From Gammaproteobacteria bacterium (GTDB lineage: Bacteria; Pseudomonadota; Gammaproteobacteria; SZUA-152), in the NCBI GenBank assembly GCA_032250735.1, contig JAVVEP010000002.1, forward strand, positions 172,003 to 236,002: a stretch of DNA of 64,000 bases, given 5' to 3'. The notes below the pieces were generated by a model that searched no databases, was not told the origin of the DNA, and saw only the letters and a program-made list of their open reading frames with translations. Made by a program: the position numbers and the translations under genes. Below, piece by piece: positions 1 to 9,993 of the stretch (position 1 is its first letter; each line of letters starts with the position of its first letter).

Positions 1-2871
1 GCAAACCGCGACGCCATCGACAAGGCCGAAGACCGTGACCGTTTCAAAAAGGCGATGGAAAAGATCGGCCTGGATATGCCGCGTGCCGCGGTCGCCCATA
101 GCCTGGAAGAGGCCTGGCAGGTGCAGGCGCAGGTGGGTTATCCCACGGTGATTCGTCCGTCGTTCACCATGGGCGGCAGCGGTGGCGGTATTGCCTACAA
201 CAAGGAAGAGTTTGTCGAGATCTGTGAGCGTGGCCTGGATCTTTCGCCCACCAAGGAGTTGCTGGTGGAAGAATCCATTCTCGGCTGGAAGGAATACGAG
301 ATGGAGGTGGTGCGTGACTGCAAGGACAATTGCATCATCATCTGTTCCATCGAAAATCTCGACCCCATGGGTATTCACACCGGTGATTCCATTACCGTCG
401 CCCCGGCGCAGACACTCACCGACAAAGAGTATCAGATCATGCGCAACGCCTCGCTGGCGGTGCTGCGTGAGATTGGTGTGGATACTGGCGGCTCCAATGT
501 GCAGTTCGCCATTGACCCCGAAAATGGCCGCATGATCATCATTGAGATGAACCCGCGGGTGTCGCGTTCCTCGGCCCTGGCCTCCAAGGCCACCGGGTTC
601 CCCATTGCCAAGATTGCCGCCAAGCTCGCCGTCGGCTACACGCTGGATGAGTTGCAGAACGACATCACCGGTGGTGCGACACCGGCCTCTTTTGAGCCGA
701 GCATCGACTACGTGGTCACCAAGGTGCCACGCTTCACGTTTGAAAAGTTTCCCAAGGCCGACTCCCGGCTCACCACCCAGATGAAATCGGTGGGTGAGGT
801 GATGGCCATCGGTCGCACCTTTCAGGAGTCCCTGCAAAAGGCCTTGCGCGGTCTGGAGACGGGTGTCTCCGGCCTGGATCCGATTCTGGATTTTGCTGCC
901 GAAGGTGCGATGGATAAACTGCGCCACGAACTGCGTACGCCGGGGGCGGATCGTCTGTGGTACGTGGGTGACGCCTTTCGCGCCGGTCTGCCGGTCGCTG
1001 AGGTGTTCGAACTGACCAAGATTGACCCATGGTTCCTGGTGCAGATTGAAGAGATCATCCAACTGGAAAAAGAGGTTGCGGAGCAGGGCCTGGCGTCGCT
1101 CGATAAGGCGCGCATGTTTGCGCTCAAGCGCAAGGGTTTTGCCGATCAACGACTGGCGGATTTGCTGGCCATGAATGTCAATAAGCTGCGTGCGCACCGT
1201 CATGCGCTGGGCGTCCGGCCTGTCTACAAACGGGTTGATACCTGTGCGGCGGAATTCTCCACCAATACCGCCTATATGTATTCCACCTATGAGCAGGAAT
1301 GTGAATCGAAGCCGACCAGCAGAGAAAAGATTATGGTGCTGGGAGGCGGGCCCAATCGCATCGGCCAGGGTATCGAATTCGATTACTGTTGTGTGCATGC
1401 CGCCTTTGCCCTGCGTGAAGACGGCTATGAAACCATCATGGTGAACTGTAATCCCGAAACCGTTTCGACAGATTACGACACCTCGGATCGTCTCTATTTT
1501 GAATCGCTGACGCTGGAAGATGTGCTGGAGCTGGTCGAACTGGAAAAGCCCATGGGCGTGATCGTGCAGTACGGTGGTCAAACACCGTTGAAACTAGCGC
1601 GCGAGCTGGAAGCCGCCGGTGCGCCGATTATTGGCACCTCGCCGGATGCGATTGATCTGGCGGAAGACCGCGAACGGTTCCAGAAGCTGATACAAAAACT
1701 TGGCCTCAAACAGCCGCCGAATCACACCGCGCGCAATCCGGAACAGGCGGTAGAGCTGGCGGCAGATATCGGTTACCCACTCGTGGTTAGACCATCGTAT
1801 GTGCTGGGTGGTCGTGCCATGGAGATTGTGTATAACGAAAGCGAGCTGAAGCGCTACATGCGCGAAGCGGTGAAAGTCTCCAATGATTCGCCGGTGCTGC
1901 TGGATCGGTTTCTTGATGACGCAATTGAGGTCGATGTGGATGCGGTGTGCGACGGCACACAGGTATTGGTGGGTGGCATCATGCAGCACATCGAACAGGC
2001 CGGTGTACATTCCGGTGACTCCGCGTGTTCGCTGCCTCCCTACAGTCTGTCGGCGGATGTGCAGGAACGGATGCGCGAGATGGCCCGCGAGCTGGCGCTG
2101 GCGCTCAATGTTGTGGGTCTGATGAATGCGCAGTTTGCGATCAAGGGCGACGATATCTATGTTATCGAAGTGAACCCCCGCGGTTCGCGCACCGTGCCCT
2201 TTGTTTCCAAGGCCACCAGTTTGCCGCTGGCGAAAATCGCGGCGCGCTGCATGGCAGGCAAAAGCCTGGCGGAGCAGGGCATTACCACCGAAATCATTCC
2301 CGACTATTTTTCGGTGAAGGAGGCCGTATTCCCGTTTGTAAAATTCCCCGGTATCGATCCCATTCTGGGGCCGGAAATGAAATCCACCGGTGAGGTGATG
2401 GGGATCGGGCGGGATTTTGCGGAGGCCTTTGCCAAGGCGCTGCTGGGCGCGAGCGTCAGTCTGCCATCCGGTGGCGCGGCCTTTGTCAGTGTGCGCGATG
2501 CCGATAAACCGGGTGTCCTCAATGTTGCCCGGCGACTGGTAAAGCTGGGCTTTGTGCTGGTTGCTACACGGGGTACCGCCAAGGCTCTGGGTGACGGCGG
2601 CATTGAGTGTGTTACGGTGGATAAGGTGGGCGAGGGGCGTCCCCATATTGTGGATATGATTAAAAACGATGAAATAAAGCTGATTATTAACACCACGGAA
2701 GGCACACAGGCGATCGCCGATTCGGGCACCATTCGCAGTAATGCCTTGCAGCATAAGGTCACCTACACTACAACATTAGCCGGTGCTGATGCCATGTGTT
2801 CGGCGATGGAGCAGGGGGAAAGCTCGGTGGTTAACCGACTGCAAGACTTACACCAGGAGATTAGGCAATGA
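1..2871 (+). CDS. carB: Carbamoyl-phosphate synthase large subunit (5' end outside window)
   Basis: This subunit makes carbamoyl phosphate from bicarbonate, two ATP and ammonia supplied by the CarA glutaminase, feeding arginine and pyrimidine synthesis in the cytoplasm. The reading frame is open from base 1, so the gene begins upstream. About 956 residues are present against roughly 1,070 in the family, so some 115 N-terminal residues are missing because of the window edge, not a mutation. Both halves of the internally duplicated ATP-grasp enzyme are visible: the end of the carboxyphosphate domain ([16 protein letters not shown]), the oligomerisation region, the second ATP-grasp domain ([15 protein letters not shown], then [15 protein letters not shown]) and the C-terminal MGS-like allosteric domain (TRGTAKAL). 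The stop overlaps the greA start as ATGA, so the two genes are probably one transcript. Identity is certain. Confidence 0.98.
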   Translation, partial: ANRDAIDKAEDRDRFKKAMEKIGLDMPRAAVAHSLEEAWQVQAQVGYPTVIRPSFTMGGSGGGIAYNKEEFVEICERGLDLSPTKELLVEESILGWKEYEMEVVRDCKDNCIIICSIENLDPMGIHTGDSITVAPAQTLTDKEYQIMRNASLAVLREIGVDTGGSNVQFAIDPENGRMIIIEMNPRVSRSSALASKATGFPIAKIAAKLAVGYTLDELQNDITGGATPASFEPSIDYVVTKVPRFTFEKFPKADSRLTTQMKSVGEVMAIGRTFQESLQKALRGLETGVSGLDPILDFAAEGAMDKLRHELRTPGADRLWYVGDAFRAGLPVAEVFELTKIDPWFLVQIEEIIQLEKEVAEQGLASLDKARMFALKRKGFADQRLADLLAMNVNKLRAHRHALGVRPVYKRVDTCAAEFSTNTAYMYSTYEQECESKPTSREKIMVLGGGPNRIGQGIEFDYCCVHAAFALREDGYETIMVNCNPETVSTDYDTSDRLYFESLTLEDVLELVELEKPMGVIVQYGGQTPLKLARELEAAGAPIIGTSPDAIDLAEDRERFQKLIQKLGLKQPPNHTARNPEQAVELAADIGYPLVVRPSYVLGGRAMEIVYNESELKRYMREAVKVSNDSPVLLDRFLDDAIEVDVDAVCDGTQVLVGGIMQHIEQAGVHSGDSACSLPPYSLSADVQERMREMARELALALNVVGLMNAQFAIKGDDIYVIEVNPRGSRTVPFVSKATSLPLAKIAARCMAGKSLAEQGITTEIIPDYFSVKEAVFPFVKFPGIDPILGPEMKSTGEVMGIGRDFAEAFAKALLGASVSLPSGGAAFVSVRDADKPGVLNVARRLVKLGFVLVATRGTAKALGDGGIECVTVDKVGEGRPHIVDMIKNDEIKLIINTTEGTQAIADSGTIRSNALQHKVTYTTTLAGADAMCSAMEQGESSVVNRLQDLHQEIRQ

Positions 2872-3347
2872 CGGGGAAGGTACCATTAACCGCAGAAGGG
2901 GCAGAAAAGCTTCGCGAGGAGCTGCGCGAGCTGAAAAATGTCGTGCGACCACAGATTATCGCTGCGATTGCCACTGCGCGCGAGCATGGCGATCTCAAGG
3001 AAAATGCTGAATATCATGCGGCGCGTGAACAGCAGAGCTTTACGGAAGGCCGCATTGCCGATATCAGCAATAAACTGAGTAACGCGCAGATCATCGACAT
3101 CTCACAGATTACGCCGACCGGTAAGATTATTTTTGGTGTTACGGTGGATTTGATCGAAGAAGAGACCGGCAAGGAAGTGACTTACCAGATCGTCGGTGAA
3201 GACGAGGCCGATCTTAAGGTCGGCAAGATTTCGGTGACCTCACCGATTGCGCGCGCCCTGATCGGTAAGGAAGAGGGCGATATTGCCGAGGTGCAGGCTC
3301 CCGGCGGCGTGAAGGAATACGAGATCATCGCGGTGAAATATCTCTAG
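2868..3347 (+). CDS. greA: Transcription elongation factor GreA
   Basis: GreA enters the RNA polymerase secondary channel and stimulates cleavage of backtracked RNA. At 159 residues it has the usual family length. The N-terminal coiled coil carries the acidic tip motif [15 protein letters not shown], which positions the catalytic metal in the polymerase active site. The C-terminal FKBP-like domain ends in the typical [11 protein letters not shown]. The ATG overlaps the carB stop by four bases, which implies translational coupling. A second cleavage factor, greB, is encoded at 28950-29474, so both Gre factors lie in this window. Nothing in the sequence looks unusual. Confidence 0.98.
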   Translation: MTGKVPLTAEGAEKLREELRELKNVVRPQIIAAIATAREHGDLKENAEYHAAREQQSFTEGRIADISNKLSNAQIIDISQITPTGKIIFGVTVDLIEEETGKEVTYQIVGEDEADLKVGKISVTSPIARALIGKEEGDIAEVQAPGGVKEYEIIAVKYL

Positions 3348-3349
3348 TC

Positions 3350-3847
3350 ATGCGGGGAATTTCGCGGTCCTGTTGGTGGGCGGGCGCAGAACGCAGTCTG
3401 CTGACCTTGTGGGTCGGCGGTCTCTGGACAGCGGGTTATGTGGTTGCCCCTAGCCTGTTTACGGGCCTGGATGATCGCCAGCTTGCCGGGCAATTGGCGG
3501 GCCAGGTGTTCCGGCTGATCAGTTACATCGGTCTGGTGGCCGGCAGCCTGTTGTTGGTGTCGACCCTGGTGCGGGCGGGCTCGGTCTGGGCGCGTGAGTG
3601 GCGCAGCTGGGTATTGGCGAGCATGCTGGTACTGGTCGTGGTCGGTGCCTTTGTGGTGCAGCCGATGATGGTGGAGCTCAAGCAGGAGTTTGCGGCGCAG
3701 GGTATGGTACCCGGCAGTGCCCAGGCCGCCAGCTTTGGACGCCTGCACGGCCTGTCGTCGATCCTGTATATGCTCACCAGCCTGCTGGGGCTGAGTCTGG
3801 TTGCCGTTGGTCTGCGGATCGGCGTGCGGACGGGCGATACGCATTAA
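3350..3847 (+). CDS. DUF4149 family membrane protein
   Basis: This is a 165-residue integral membrane protein of unknown function. Four hydrophobic segments are visible at about residues 16-34, 57-75, 86-104 and 137-155. It also has the family features LWVGGLWTAGYVVAPSLF near the start and a loop containing FGRLHGLSSILYMLTSL. Members of this family lie directly behind greA in many beta- and gammaproteobacteria, and here the gap to the greA stop is two bases, so it is co-transcribed with carB-greA. The family assignment comes from recognised motifs and context. I do not assign a biochemical role. Confidence 0.85.
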   Translation: MRGISRSCWWAGAERSLLTLWVGGLWTAGYVVAPSLFTGLDDRQLAGQLAGQVFRLISYIGLVAGSLLLVSTLVRAGSVWAREWRSWVLASMLVLVVVGAFVVQPMMVELKQEFAAQGMVPGSAQAASFGRLHGLSSILYMLTSLLGLSLVAVGLRIGVRTGDTH

Positions 3848-3930
3848 TCCTGTGCTGGGCGTGCGTTGCGGGTGCCGGGCCGCACTTCCCGCTTTTGCCG
3901 CCTGCCTTTCTCGTCTCCGGCCGAGCAGGC

Positions 3931-4224
3931 CTAACGCGGCACTTTGATGCCAGGGTACTCGCCACGTCGATAGAGGACGGCGATATGTCCGATGGTCGTG
4001 ACCAGTTGGCTATTGGTCCGTTTGCAGAGGTCGGCGGCCATTTTCAGTCGCTCATTACGGTCCTGCCCGCTGATGCGCACTTTCAGCAGTTCGTGGTGCG
4101 CCAGGCGGGCGTCCAGTTCCGCGATTACGCCGTCGGTGATCCCGCTGTTGCCAATCATCACCACCGGCTTGAGGTTGTGGGCGAGGCCACGGAGGTGGCG
4201 TTTTTGTTTAGGTGTCAATAACAT
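3931..4224 (-). CDS. yhbY: Ribosome-associated RNA-binding protein YhbY (CRM domain)
   Basis: This single CRM-domain protein associates with pre-50S ribosomal particles and is thought to help 50S assembly. The 97 residues begin MLLTPKQKRHLRGLAH and carry the GxxG-type RNA-binding loop in VVMIGNSGITDGVIAEL, followed by HHELLKVRI. A TTG nine bases upstream would add three residues. I chose the ATG because the result aligns with the known N-terminus of E. coli YhbY. The gene is convergent with the DUF4149 gene and divergent from the small membrane protein and rlmE. The yhbY-rlmE divergent arrangement is conserved across gammaproteobacteria, which supports the call. Confidence 0.95.
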   Translation of the reverse strand: MLLTPKQKRHLRGLAHNLKPVVMIGNSGITDGVIAELDARLAHHELLKVRISGQDRNERLKMAADLCKRTNSQLVTTIGHIAVLYRRGEYPGIKVPR

Positions 4225-4306
4225 AAAGACCAATGCTAAAAGTAATTAGAAGTAATATTCATCCGCCACGCGTTGCGCGACCGACATTGTTGGAGGCGTA
4301 CCAGCC

Positions 4307-4657
4307 ATGACATTTCCCGCAGCCACAAAGCCAGAGTCCATGAACCCAGAAACCCTGCATCCAGAAACCAGAGAAATGCGGACTGAGAGCCATCCATCCT
4401 GCGCCGAGTCCGAAGGCATACCGGGCTCACGCGGTTTTGGGGTGGCGGCCAGCCCGTTTAATGGCATCAAAATCGAACTCGGTTTTGCCATCCTGCTCGG
4501 TGCCATCGTTTGGCTGGCGGCGGATTCTATCACAGCCAATGCGCAGACGCAGTGGTTGATCTTGCTGGGCTATGGCCTGACCAGCATGGCCTGGCTGGTG
4601 CTGCGGACCCGTGCCGTGTTGCGCCGCTGTCTCGCCCGGGCGCAAGTGTGCCCATGA
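4307..4657 (+). CDS. Small two-helix membrane protein, unknown function
   Basis: I do not recognise this 116-residue protein. The first 50 residues are hydrophilic and rich in Pro, Glu and Ser, with a short internal echo (NPETLHPET). Two hydrophobic stretches follow, at about residues 57-75 ([19 protein letters not shown]) and 82-99 ([18 protein letters not shown]), and then a basic tail. A GGAGG ribosome-binding site at 4292-4296 sits ten bases before the ATG. The stop overlaps the rlmE start as ATGA, so it is likely to be translated and coupled to rlmE. Many relatives have a short hypothetical membrane protein before rlmE/ftsH, but I cannot name a family. The N-terminal part may be poorly conserved. 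Confidence 0.65.
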   Translation: MTFPAATKPESMNPETLHPETREMRTESHPSCAESEGIPGSRGFGVAASPFNGIKIELGFAILLGAIVWLAADSITANAQTQWLILLGYGLTSMAWLVLRTRAVLRRCLARAQVCP

Positions 4658-5280
4658 AACGCACCAATAGCAGCCAAAACTGGTTACGCCGGCACTTTAA
4701 TGACCATTACGTGCAGGCGGCGCAGAAGGCCGGCTACCGTTCACGGGCGGTCTTCAAGTTGCTGGAAATCCAGGAAAAGGACCGGATGATTCGGCAGGGA
4801 CAGGTCGTCGTGGATCTGGGCGCCGCCCCCGGCGGTTGGTCGCAGATCACGGCGCCACTGGTGGGCAAGTCCGGCACGGTGATCGCGCTCGACATCCTGC
4901 CGATGGAGCCACTCAACGAGGTGACCTTCATCGAGGGCGATTTTACCGAGCAGGCGGTGCACGAGCAGCTTATCGCAGCCCTGGCCGGGCGCGAGGTTGA
5001 CCTTGTATTGTCAGATATTGCCCCCAATATGAGTGGAATGCGGGGAATCGATCAGCCTCGGGCGATGTATCTGGCTGAATTGGCACTGGATTTTGCTCAG
5101 GGCACACTGAAGCCCGGCGGCGACTTCCTCACCAAGGTGTTTCAGGGGGAGGGATTCGACCCCTATTTGCAGCTGCTACGACAGTCATTTACCAAGGTGC
5201 TGATCCGCAAGCCCAAGGCATCACGACCAAAATCACGAGAGGTGTATCTCTTGGCTAAAGGTTTTAAGGGGCTGCGTTGA
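4654..5280 (+). CDS. rlmE: 23S rRNA 2'-O-methyltransferase (U2552), RlmE/FtsJ
   Basis: RlmE methylates the 2'-OH of U2552 in the A loop of 23S rRNA on the 50S subunit, using S-adenosylmethionine. The protein has 208 residues. The SAM-binding motif is [13 protein letters not shown], and the K-D-K-E catalytic tetrad typical of FtsJ enzymes is present: Lys in [10 protein letters not shown], Asp in [10 protein letters not shown], Lys in FLTKVFQG and Glu in SREVYLLA. A longer frame opens at 4510, but the ATG at 4654 gives the standard [15 protein letters not shown] start and overlaps the upstream stop. It precedes ftsH, as in E. coli where rlmE and ftsH form a heat-inducible pair. Confidence 0.97.
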   Translation: MKRTNSSQNWLRRHFNDHYVQAAQKAGYRSRAVFKLLEIQEKDRMIRQGQVVVDLGAAPGGWSQITAPLVGKSGTVIALDILPMEPLNEVTFIEGDFTEQAVHEQLIAALAGREVDLVLSDIAPNMSGMRGIDQPRAMYLAELALDFAQGTLKPGGDFLTKVFQGEGFDPYLQLLRQSFTKVLIRKPKASRPKSREVYLLAKGFKGLR

Positions 5281-5554
5281 CGGTCCCATCTGGGCTCCAG
5301 GCCAGGCGGGCCAGGCGCGGGTTGAAGTTGAAATTCAGCATCAATTAATGTACTAAACGATCTACCAAACAATTTATTACACAGCAATTCAGTAGGCAGT
5401 TTACCGGCGGTTGTTATCGCCACTAATTTGCAGGCGGTTGTTTTCGCCACTAAATGCACCCTATTACCTGGTCAGCAAACCCGTTTGAGTAGTAATGAAA
5501 CCTTATTTACTAAAACGATGACTAAATCATTTACTAAACCAGAGGTTACCCAGT
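5281..5554. other. rlmE-ftsH intergenic region with short repeats
   Basis: This 274-base spacer is AT-rich toward ftsH. Besides the hairpin pair listed separately, it holds the motif TTTACTAAA at 5506-5514 and 5530-5538, a related GTACTAAAC at 5350-5358, and GTTTGAGT at 5483-5490 and again at 5553-5560, where the second copy contains the ftsH TTG start. I looked for a sigma32-type promoter (CTTGAA with CCCCAT) as in E. coli and did not see a convincing one. No coding potential was seen. Confidence 0.5.
5406..5453. repeat. Tandem pair of near-identical 27-base hairpin units
   Basis: Two copies of GGCGGTTGTTWTCGCCACTAA lie head to tail at 5406-5426 and 5433-5453, 27 bases apart. They differ only at one base, and both are followed by a TGCA-like tail. 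Each copy can fold as GGCG-loop-CGCC. Possible roles are a regulator-binding direct repeat or a small RNA-level element before ftsH. This is seen directly; the function is unknown. Confidence 0.6.
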
Positions 5555-7504
5555 TTGAGTGACTTAGCAAAAAACCTTGTTTTATGGATCGTCATCGCCG
5601 TTGTCTTGGTGTCGGTGTTCAATAATTTCGGACCGCGCCCCACCTCGGCAAAACCGATGGACTATTCGGAATTCGTGGCCGCGGTAAAGCAGGGCTCCGT
5701 TTCGAAAGTGGAAATTGCTGGCCGCTCCATCCGCGGTCTCACCGCCAACGGTGAGCGTTTTACGACCTACAGTCCTGATGATCCGGGGCTGATTGCCGAC
5801 CTCCTGAACAGCGGCGTGATTATTGATGCCAAGCCACCCGAGCAACCGGGCATGCTGTCGCAAATCTTTATTTCCTGGTTCCCGATGCTACTGCTGATTG
5901 CGGTGTGGATTTTCTTCATGCGGCAGATGCAGGGTGGCGGCGGTGGTCGTGGTGCGATGTCCTTCGGCAAGAGTAAGGCGCGCCTGTTGGGCGAGGATCA
6001 GGTCAAGGTGACTTTTGCCGATGTGGCCGGTGTCGAAGAGGCCAAGGAAGAGGTAGCCGAGCTGGTCGAGTTTCTGAGCGATCCCGGCAAATTTCAGAAG
6101 CTCGGTGGCAAGATCCCGCGCGGTGTGTTGCTGGTGGGCTCGCCCGGTACCGGTAAAACTCTGCTGGCCAGGGCCATCGCTGGCGAGGCCAAGGTGCCGT
6201 TTTTCACGATCTCGGGTTCCGATTTCGTCGAGATGTTTGTGGGTGTGGGTGCCTCGCGTGTCCGCGACATGTTTGAGCAGGCCAAAAAACATGCACCCTG
6301 CATTATTTTCATCGATGAAATTGATGCCGTGGGCCGTCACCGTGGTGCAGGTCTGGGCGGCGGACATGATGAGCGCGAGCAAACGCTGAATCAGTTGCTG
6401 GTGGAGATGGATGGTTTCGAGGGTAACGAGGGCGTCATCGTCATCGCCGCCACTAACCGCCCGGATGTGCTCGACCCCGCCCTGTTGCGTCCGGGTCGTT
6501 TCGATCGCCAGGTCGTGGTCGGCCTGCCGGACGTGCGTGGCCGGGAGCAGATTCTCAAGGTGCACATGCGCAAAGTGCCGCTGGCCGATGACGTGAAACC
6601 CAATATCATTGCCCGTGGCACGCCCGGCTTCTCTGGTGCCGATCTGGCCAATCTGGTCAACGAGGCGACGTTATTTGCCGCCCGTGCCAATAACAAGCTG
6701 GTCACCATGGCCAATTTTGAAAAGGCCAAAGATAAAATCATGATGGGCGCGGAACGCAAGTCCATGGTGATGGATGAGGCCGAAAAATCATTGACGGCGT
6801 TTCATGAGGCAGGTCATGCCATCGTCGGCCTGAATGTGCCGTCACATGACCCGGTTTACAAAGTGACTATCATTCCCCGCGGCCGTGCCCTGGGTGTCAC
6901 CATGTTCCTGCCGGAAGCGGATCGCTACAGTTACAGTAAACAGCGCCTGGAGAGCCAGATTTCAAGCATGTTTGGTGGGCGTATTGCCGAGGTGCTGGTG
7001 TTTGGGGCTGAATCGGTAACGACCGGCGCCTCTAACGATATCCAGCGTGCCACGGAAATCGCGCGCAACATGGTGACCAAGTGGGGGCTGTCCGAAAAAC
7101 TGGGGCCGCTGACCTATATGGAAGAGGAAGGCGAGGTTTTCCTCGGTCATTCCGTCTCGCAAAACAAGCATGTTTCGGATGAGACTGCACACATCATCGA
7201 TGAAGAAATTCGCGTGATTATTGATCGTAACTATCAACGCGCGGAAAATATCCTGAAGGAACACCGGGATAAACTTGATGCGATGGCTGCCGCACTAATG
7301 AAGTTTGAAACGATCGATCAGGAACAAATTGCGGACATCATGGCGGGTAAGCCGCCGCGTCCACCGGCGGACTGGTCGGATGATGATACGCGTGCCAACA
7401 CTCCGACTGACAGTGGCGCCAGTAAAGCCAGTGCCGAAGATAAGTCCGCGAGTGATAGCAAGGCGAGCGACAGTAAAATTGGTGGCCCGGCAGGCGAACA
7501 TTAA
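5555..7504 (+). CDS. ftsH: ATP-dependent zinc metalloprotease FtsH
   Basis: FtsH is a hexameric inner-membrane AAA+ protease that degrades misassembled membrane proteins and regulators such as LpxC and sigma32. The 649 residues show TM1 at about 7-22, a periplasmic domain, TM2 at about 104-121, and the AAA module with Walker A GSPGTGKT (about 195), Walker [13 protein letters not shown], the SRH ([19 protein letters not shown]) and the zinc site HEAGH near 416-420. The start is TTG: no ATG or GTG lies between it and the in-frame stop at 5519, AGAGG sits at 5541-5545, and the product begins [10 protein letters not shown] like E. coli FtsH. Walker A has Ser where GPPGTGKT is more usual. The C-terminal tail is Ser/Ala/Lys-rich low complexity. 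Confidence 0.98.
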   Translation: MSDLAKNLVLWIVIAVVLVSVFNNFGPRPTSAKPMDYSEFVAAVKQGSVSKVEIAGRSIRGLTANGERFTTYSPDDPGLIADLLNSGVIIDAKPPEQPGMLSQIFISWFPMLLLIAVWIFFMRQMQGGGGGRGAMSFGKSKARLLGEDQVKVTFADVAGVEEAKEEVAELVEFLSDPGKFQKLGGKIPRGVLLVGSPGTGKTLLARAIAGEAKVPFFTISGSDFVEMFVGVGASRVRDMFEQAKKHAPCIIFIDEIDAVGRHRGAGLGGGHDEREQTLNQLLVEMDGFEGNEGVIVIAATNRPDVLDPALLRPGRFDRQVVVGLPDVRGREQILKVHMRKVPLADDVKPNIIARGTPGFSGADLANLVNEATLFAARANNKLVTMANFEKAKDKIMMGAERKSMVMDEAEKSLTAFHEAGHAIVGLNVPSHDPVYKVTIIPRGRALGVTMFLPEADRYSYSKQRLESQISSMFGGRIAEVLVFGAESVTTGASNDIQRATEIARNMVTKWGLSEKLGPLTYMEEEGEVFLGHSVSQNKHVSDETAHIIDEEIRVIIDRNYQRAENILKEHRDKLDAMAAALMKFETIDQEQIADIMAGKPPRPPADWSDDDTRANTPTDSGASKASAEDKSASDSKASDSKIGGPAGEH

Positions 7505-7543
7505 TCGCCATCGTTGCACGCATTGACCTAGACTGACTGGCCA

Positions 7544-8398
7544 ATGATGGGTTCATTGCACTGCGGTGGCAAACAGCTGGATGTTTGCAGTACCTCGCCG
7601 GCGCACGTTATGGGCATATTGAATGTGACCCCCGATTCCTTTTCGGACGGGGGTCTTTTTGTATCTGCCTCAAACGCCCTGGCGCAGGCCCGACAGATGG
7701 TGCTGGATGGGGCTGCGATTATCGATGTGGGCGGTGAATCGACGCGACCGGGTGCGACGGCGGTGAGTGTGCAGCAAGAACTGGATCGCGTCATTCCGGT
7801 GATTGAACGGATCCACCAGGAAATCGATACGATTATCTCGGTGGACACCAGCAAGCCTGAGGTTATGCGTGCGGCGGTAAACGCCGGTGCCGGCATGATC
7901 AATGATGTGCGCGCGCTGAGGGAGGCCGGCGCGCTTCAGGCTGCTGTCCAGGCCGTTGATGAAAAAAATGTGGCGGTGTGTCTGATGCACATGTCAGGTG
8001 AGCCGCGTGAGATGCAGCTCAATCCACAATACGATGATGTGGTGAATGACATTAAGGATTTTTTACAGGCGCGTATTGCGGCGTGTACCGCTGCCGGAAT
8101 CGATGCCGACAGGCTGTTGATTGATCCCGGGTTTGGTTTTGGGAAAACGGTCGCGCACAACCTGAGTCTGGTGAAAAATTTGTCGGCATTCGCAGCCCTG
8201 GGGAAACCCATCGTCATGGGGGTTTCCCGCAAGTCGACAATCGGCACTTTATTGAACAGAAAAACAGAACAGCGTCTGGCGGGCAGCATTGCCCTGGCCA
8301 CACTCTGTTGCCAGTTTGGGGCAAACATTATCCGTGCCCATGATGTGGCCGCGACCGTGGATGCCGCAAGGATCGTCCATGCCGTGCGCTCCGCGTGA
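7544..8398 (+). CDS. folP: Dihydropteroate synthase
   Basis: DHPS condenses p-aminobenzoate with hydroxymethyl-dihydropterin pyrophosphate in folate synthesis and is the sulfonamide target. The 284-residue TIM-barrel shows both signatures: HVMGILNVTPDSFSDGG near residue 22 and IDVGGESTRPGA near 64. Further pterin-binding elements are DPGFGFGKT and GVSRKSTIG. An alternative ATG lies one codon downstream. No strong Shine-Dalgarno sequence was seen, which fits reading from the upstream ftsH transcript. The order ftsH-folP-glmM is the conserved gammaproteobacterial order. A terminator-like hairpin lies inside the 5' coding part (listed separately). Confidence 0.97.
   Translation: MMGSLHCGGKQLDVCSTSPAHVMGILNVTPDSFSDGGLFVSASNALAQARQMVLDGAAIIDVGGESTRPGATAVSVQQELDRVIPVIERIHQEIDTIISVDTSKPEVMRAAVNAGAGMINDVRALREAGALQAAVQAVDEKNVAVCLMHMSGEPREMQLNPQYDDVVNDIKDFLQARIAACTAAGIDADRLLIDPGFGFGKTVAHNLSLVKNLSAFAALGKPIVMGVSRKSTIGTLLNRKTEQRLAGSIALATLCCQFGANIIRAHDVAATVDAARIVHAVRSA
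7627..7660 (+). terminator. Intrinsic-terminator-like hairpin inside folP
   Basis: GACCCCCG (7627-7634) pairs perfectly with CGGGGGTC (7648-7655) around a 13-base loop, followed at once by TTTTT (7656-7660). On the coding strand this has the full form of a Rho-independent terminator, yet it lies 84 bases into folP over the NVTPDSFSDGGLF codons. The fold may be forced by codon choice over a conserved motif, or it may attenuate ftsH to folP-glmM transcription. The structure is seen; activity is inferred. Confidence 0.4.
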
Positions 8399-8476
8399 TG
8401 GGTTTTTTGGCAGGCGGGGCATTAAACCAGTGATCTCAATAAAAATATTCAAGACATTGTAGAAAGGAATCAGGGC

Positions 8477-9817
8477 ATGGGAAAAAAGTATTTTGGTACT
8501 GACGGCATTCGCGGCACCGTTGGCGAAGGCCCGATTAATCCGGCTTTTATGTTGAAGCTGGGTTGGGCCGTTGGCCGTGTATTGGCGAAGTCGGGCACTG
8601 GCAAGGTATTGATCGGCAAAGACACCCGTATTTCGGGTTATATGTTCGAAAGCGCCCTGGAGGCCGGTCTGGCTGCGGCGGGTGTCAATAGTTACCTGCT
8701 GGGCCCGATGCCCACGCCCGCGATTGCCTATCTCACACGTACCCTGCACGCCGATGCCGGTATTGTCATCAGTGCCTCTCATAATCCCTTCCAGGACAAT
8801 GGCATCAAGTTTTTCTCGGCGACCGGCACCAAACTGTGTGATGCAGTGGAGATGGAGATTGAGGCCGAGCTTGAAAAAGAGATGCAGTGTGTGGACTCCG
8901 CCTCGTTAGGCAAGGCGGTGCGCGTGGTGGACGCGCCGGGACGGTACATCGAGTTCTGCAAAAGTACCGTGCCTTCATCCCTGAGCCTTAAGGGTATGAA
9001 AATTGTGGTGGACTGTGCCCATGGCGCGACCTACCACATCGGCCCCAATGTGTTTACGGAACTGGGCGCCGAGGTTGTTGCCATCGGCGTCAATCCCAAT
9101 GGCCTGAACATCAACAAGGACGTGGGCTCGACTCAACCGGCGGCACTGCAGCGGATGGTGCTGGAGCAGGGGGCGGATTTAGGTGTCGCACTGGATGGCG
9201 ATGGCGATCGCGTCATCATGGTTGACCACAGGGGCGAGATCGTGGATGGCGATGAACTGCTGTACATCATCGCCCGTTCGCGCCTGAATGAGGGCAGTCT
9301 GCCCGGCGCCGTGGTGGGCACCCTGATGAGTAACCTGGGGCTGGAACTTGCCCTGCAGCGTGACGGCGTCGATTTTAAGCGTGCCAAGGTAGGGGATCGT
9401 TATGTCATGGAGCTGCTGGCCGATGGCGGCTGGATGCTGGGCGGCGAGTCTTCGGGGCATATAATTTGCCTGGATCGCACCACTACCGGGGATGGCATTG
9501 TTGCCGCCCTGCAGGTGGTTTGCGCGGTGCAACGCTCTGGCCTCAGTCTGAATGAGCTGAAGTCAGGCATGAGCAAGTTCCCCCAGTGCATGGAAAATGT
9601 ACGTGTCAGCGGTAAGGTGGATGTCGATGCTTCGCCGGCGATCAGGCTGGCCGTGAGCCAGGCCGAGGCCGAACTGGGTGACCGTGGTCGGGTATTGCTG
9701 CGCCCATCCGGCACCGAACCGCTGGTCCGTGTCATGGTGGAGGGCGAGGATGCGGCGCTGGTGACCCAGCTCACGCTACGTCTGGCGCGCGTGGTCGAGG
9801 AGGCCCTGGCCGGCTAG
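8477..9817 (+). CDS. glmM: Phosphoglucosamine mutase
   Basis: GlmM interconverts glucosamine-6-phosphate and glucosamine-1-phosphate, the second step toward UDP-GlcNAc for peptidoglycan and LPS. The protein has 446 residues. The active-site serine lies in [17 protein letters not shown] (Ser about 101), the metal-binding loop is [13 protein letters not shown], the sugar-binding loop is GGESSGHII, and the phosphate-binding loop near the end is [14 protein letters not shown]. It starts [16 protein letters not shown] with an upstream GAAAGGAA ribosome-binding site. It follows folP by 78 bases in the usual order. Confidence 0.98.
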   Translation: MGKKYFGTDGIRGTVGEGPINPAFMLKLGWAVGRVLAKSGTGKVLIGKDTRISGYMFESALEAGLAAAGVNSYLLGPMPTPAIAYLTRTLHADAGIVISASHNPFQDNGIKFFSATGTKLCDAVEMEIEAELEKEMQCVDSASLGKAVRVVDAPGRYIEFCKSTVPSSLSLKGMKIVVDCAHGATYHIGPNVFTELGAEVVAIGVNPNGLNINKDVGSTQPAALQRMVLEQGADLGVALDGDGDRVIMVDHRGEIVDGDELLYIIARSRLNEGSLPGAVVGTLMSNLGLELALQRDGVDFKRAKVGDRYVMELLADGGWMLGGESSGHIICLDRTTTGDGIVAALQVVCAVQRSGLSLNELKSGMSKFPQCMENVRVSGKVDVDASPAIRLAVSQAEAELGDRGRVLLRPSGTEPLVRVMVEGEDAALVTQLTLRLARVVEEALAG

Positions 9818-9993
9818 CGGTTTGTCTTTTGGGCCCGGGGCGGTTAAGATTTGCGGCCTGATTTTGGGCTGGCAATGCTGCCTGCGGTCAAGGTATTAGC
9901 CCGTGCTCGGGAATATCAACGATTGTGAGTGAATTGCCGGCATTTGTCGTAGCTATTTATTGTTGTTGTTGTCACTAAAAGGAAATCACCTAC

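Noticed and set aside
1-54. carB starting at the first ATG in the window
   Set aside because: The frame is open to base 1 and encodes conserved residues before that ATG, so the true start lies upstream of the window.
1594-2754. 386-codon minus-strand frame opposite carB
   Set aside because: carB is unmistakable on the plus strand; the opposite frame lacks any family motif.
5281-5554. Heat-shock sigma32 promoter for ftsH
   Set aside because: I searched for CTTGAA and CCCCAT-type elements at 13-15-base spacing and found none; TTGAGT-17-TACTAA at 5485 is too weak to list.
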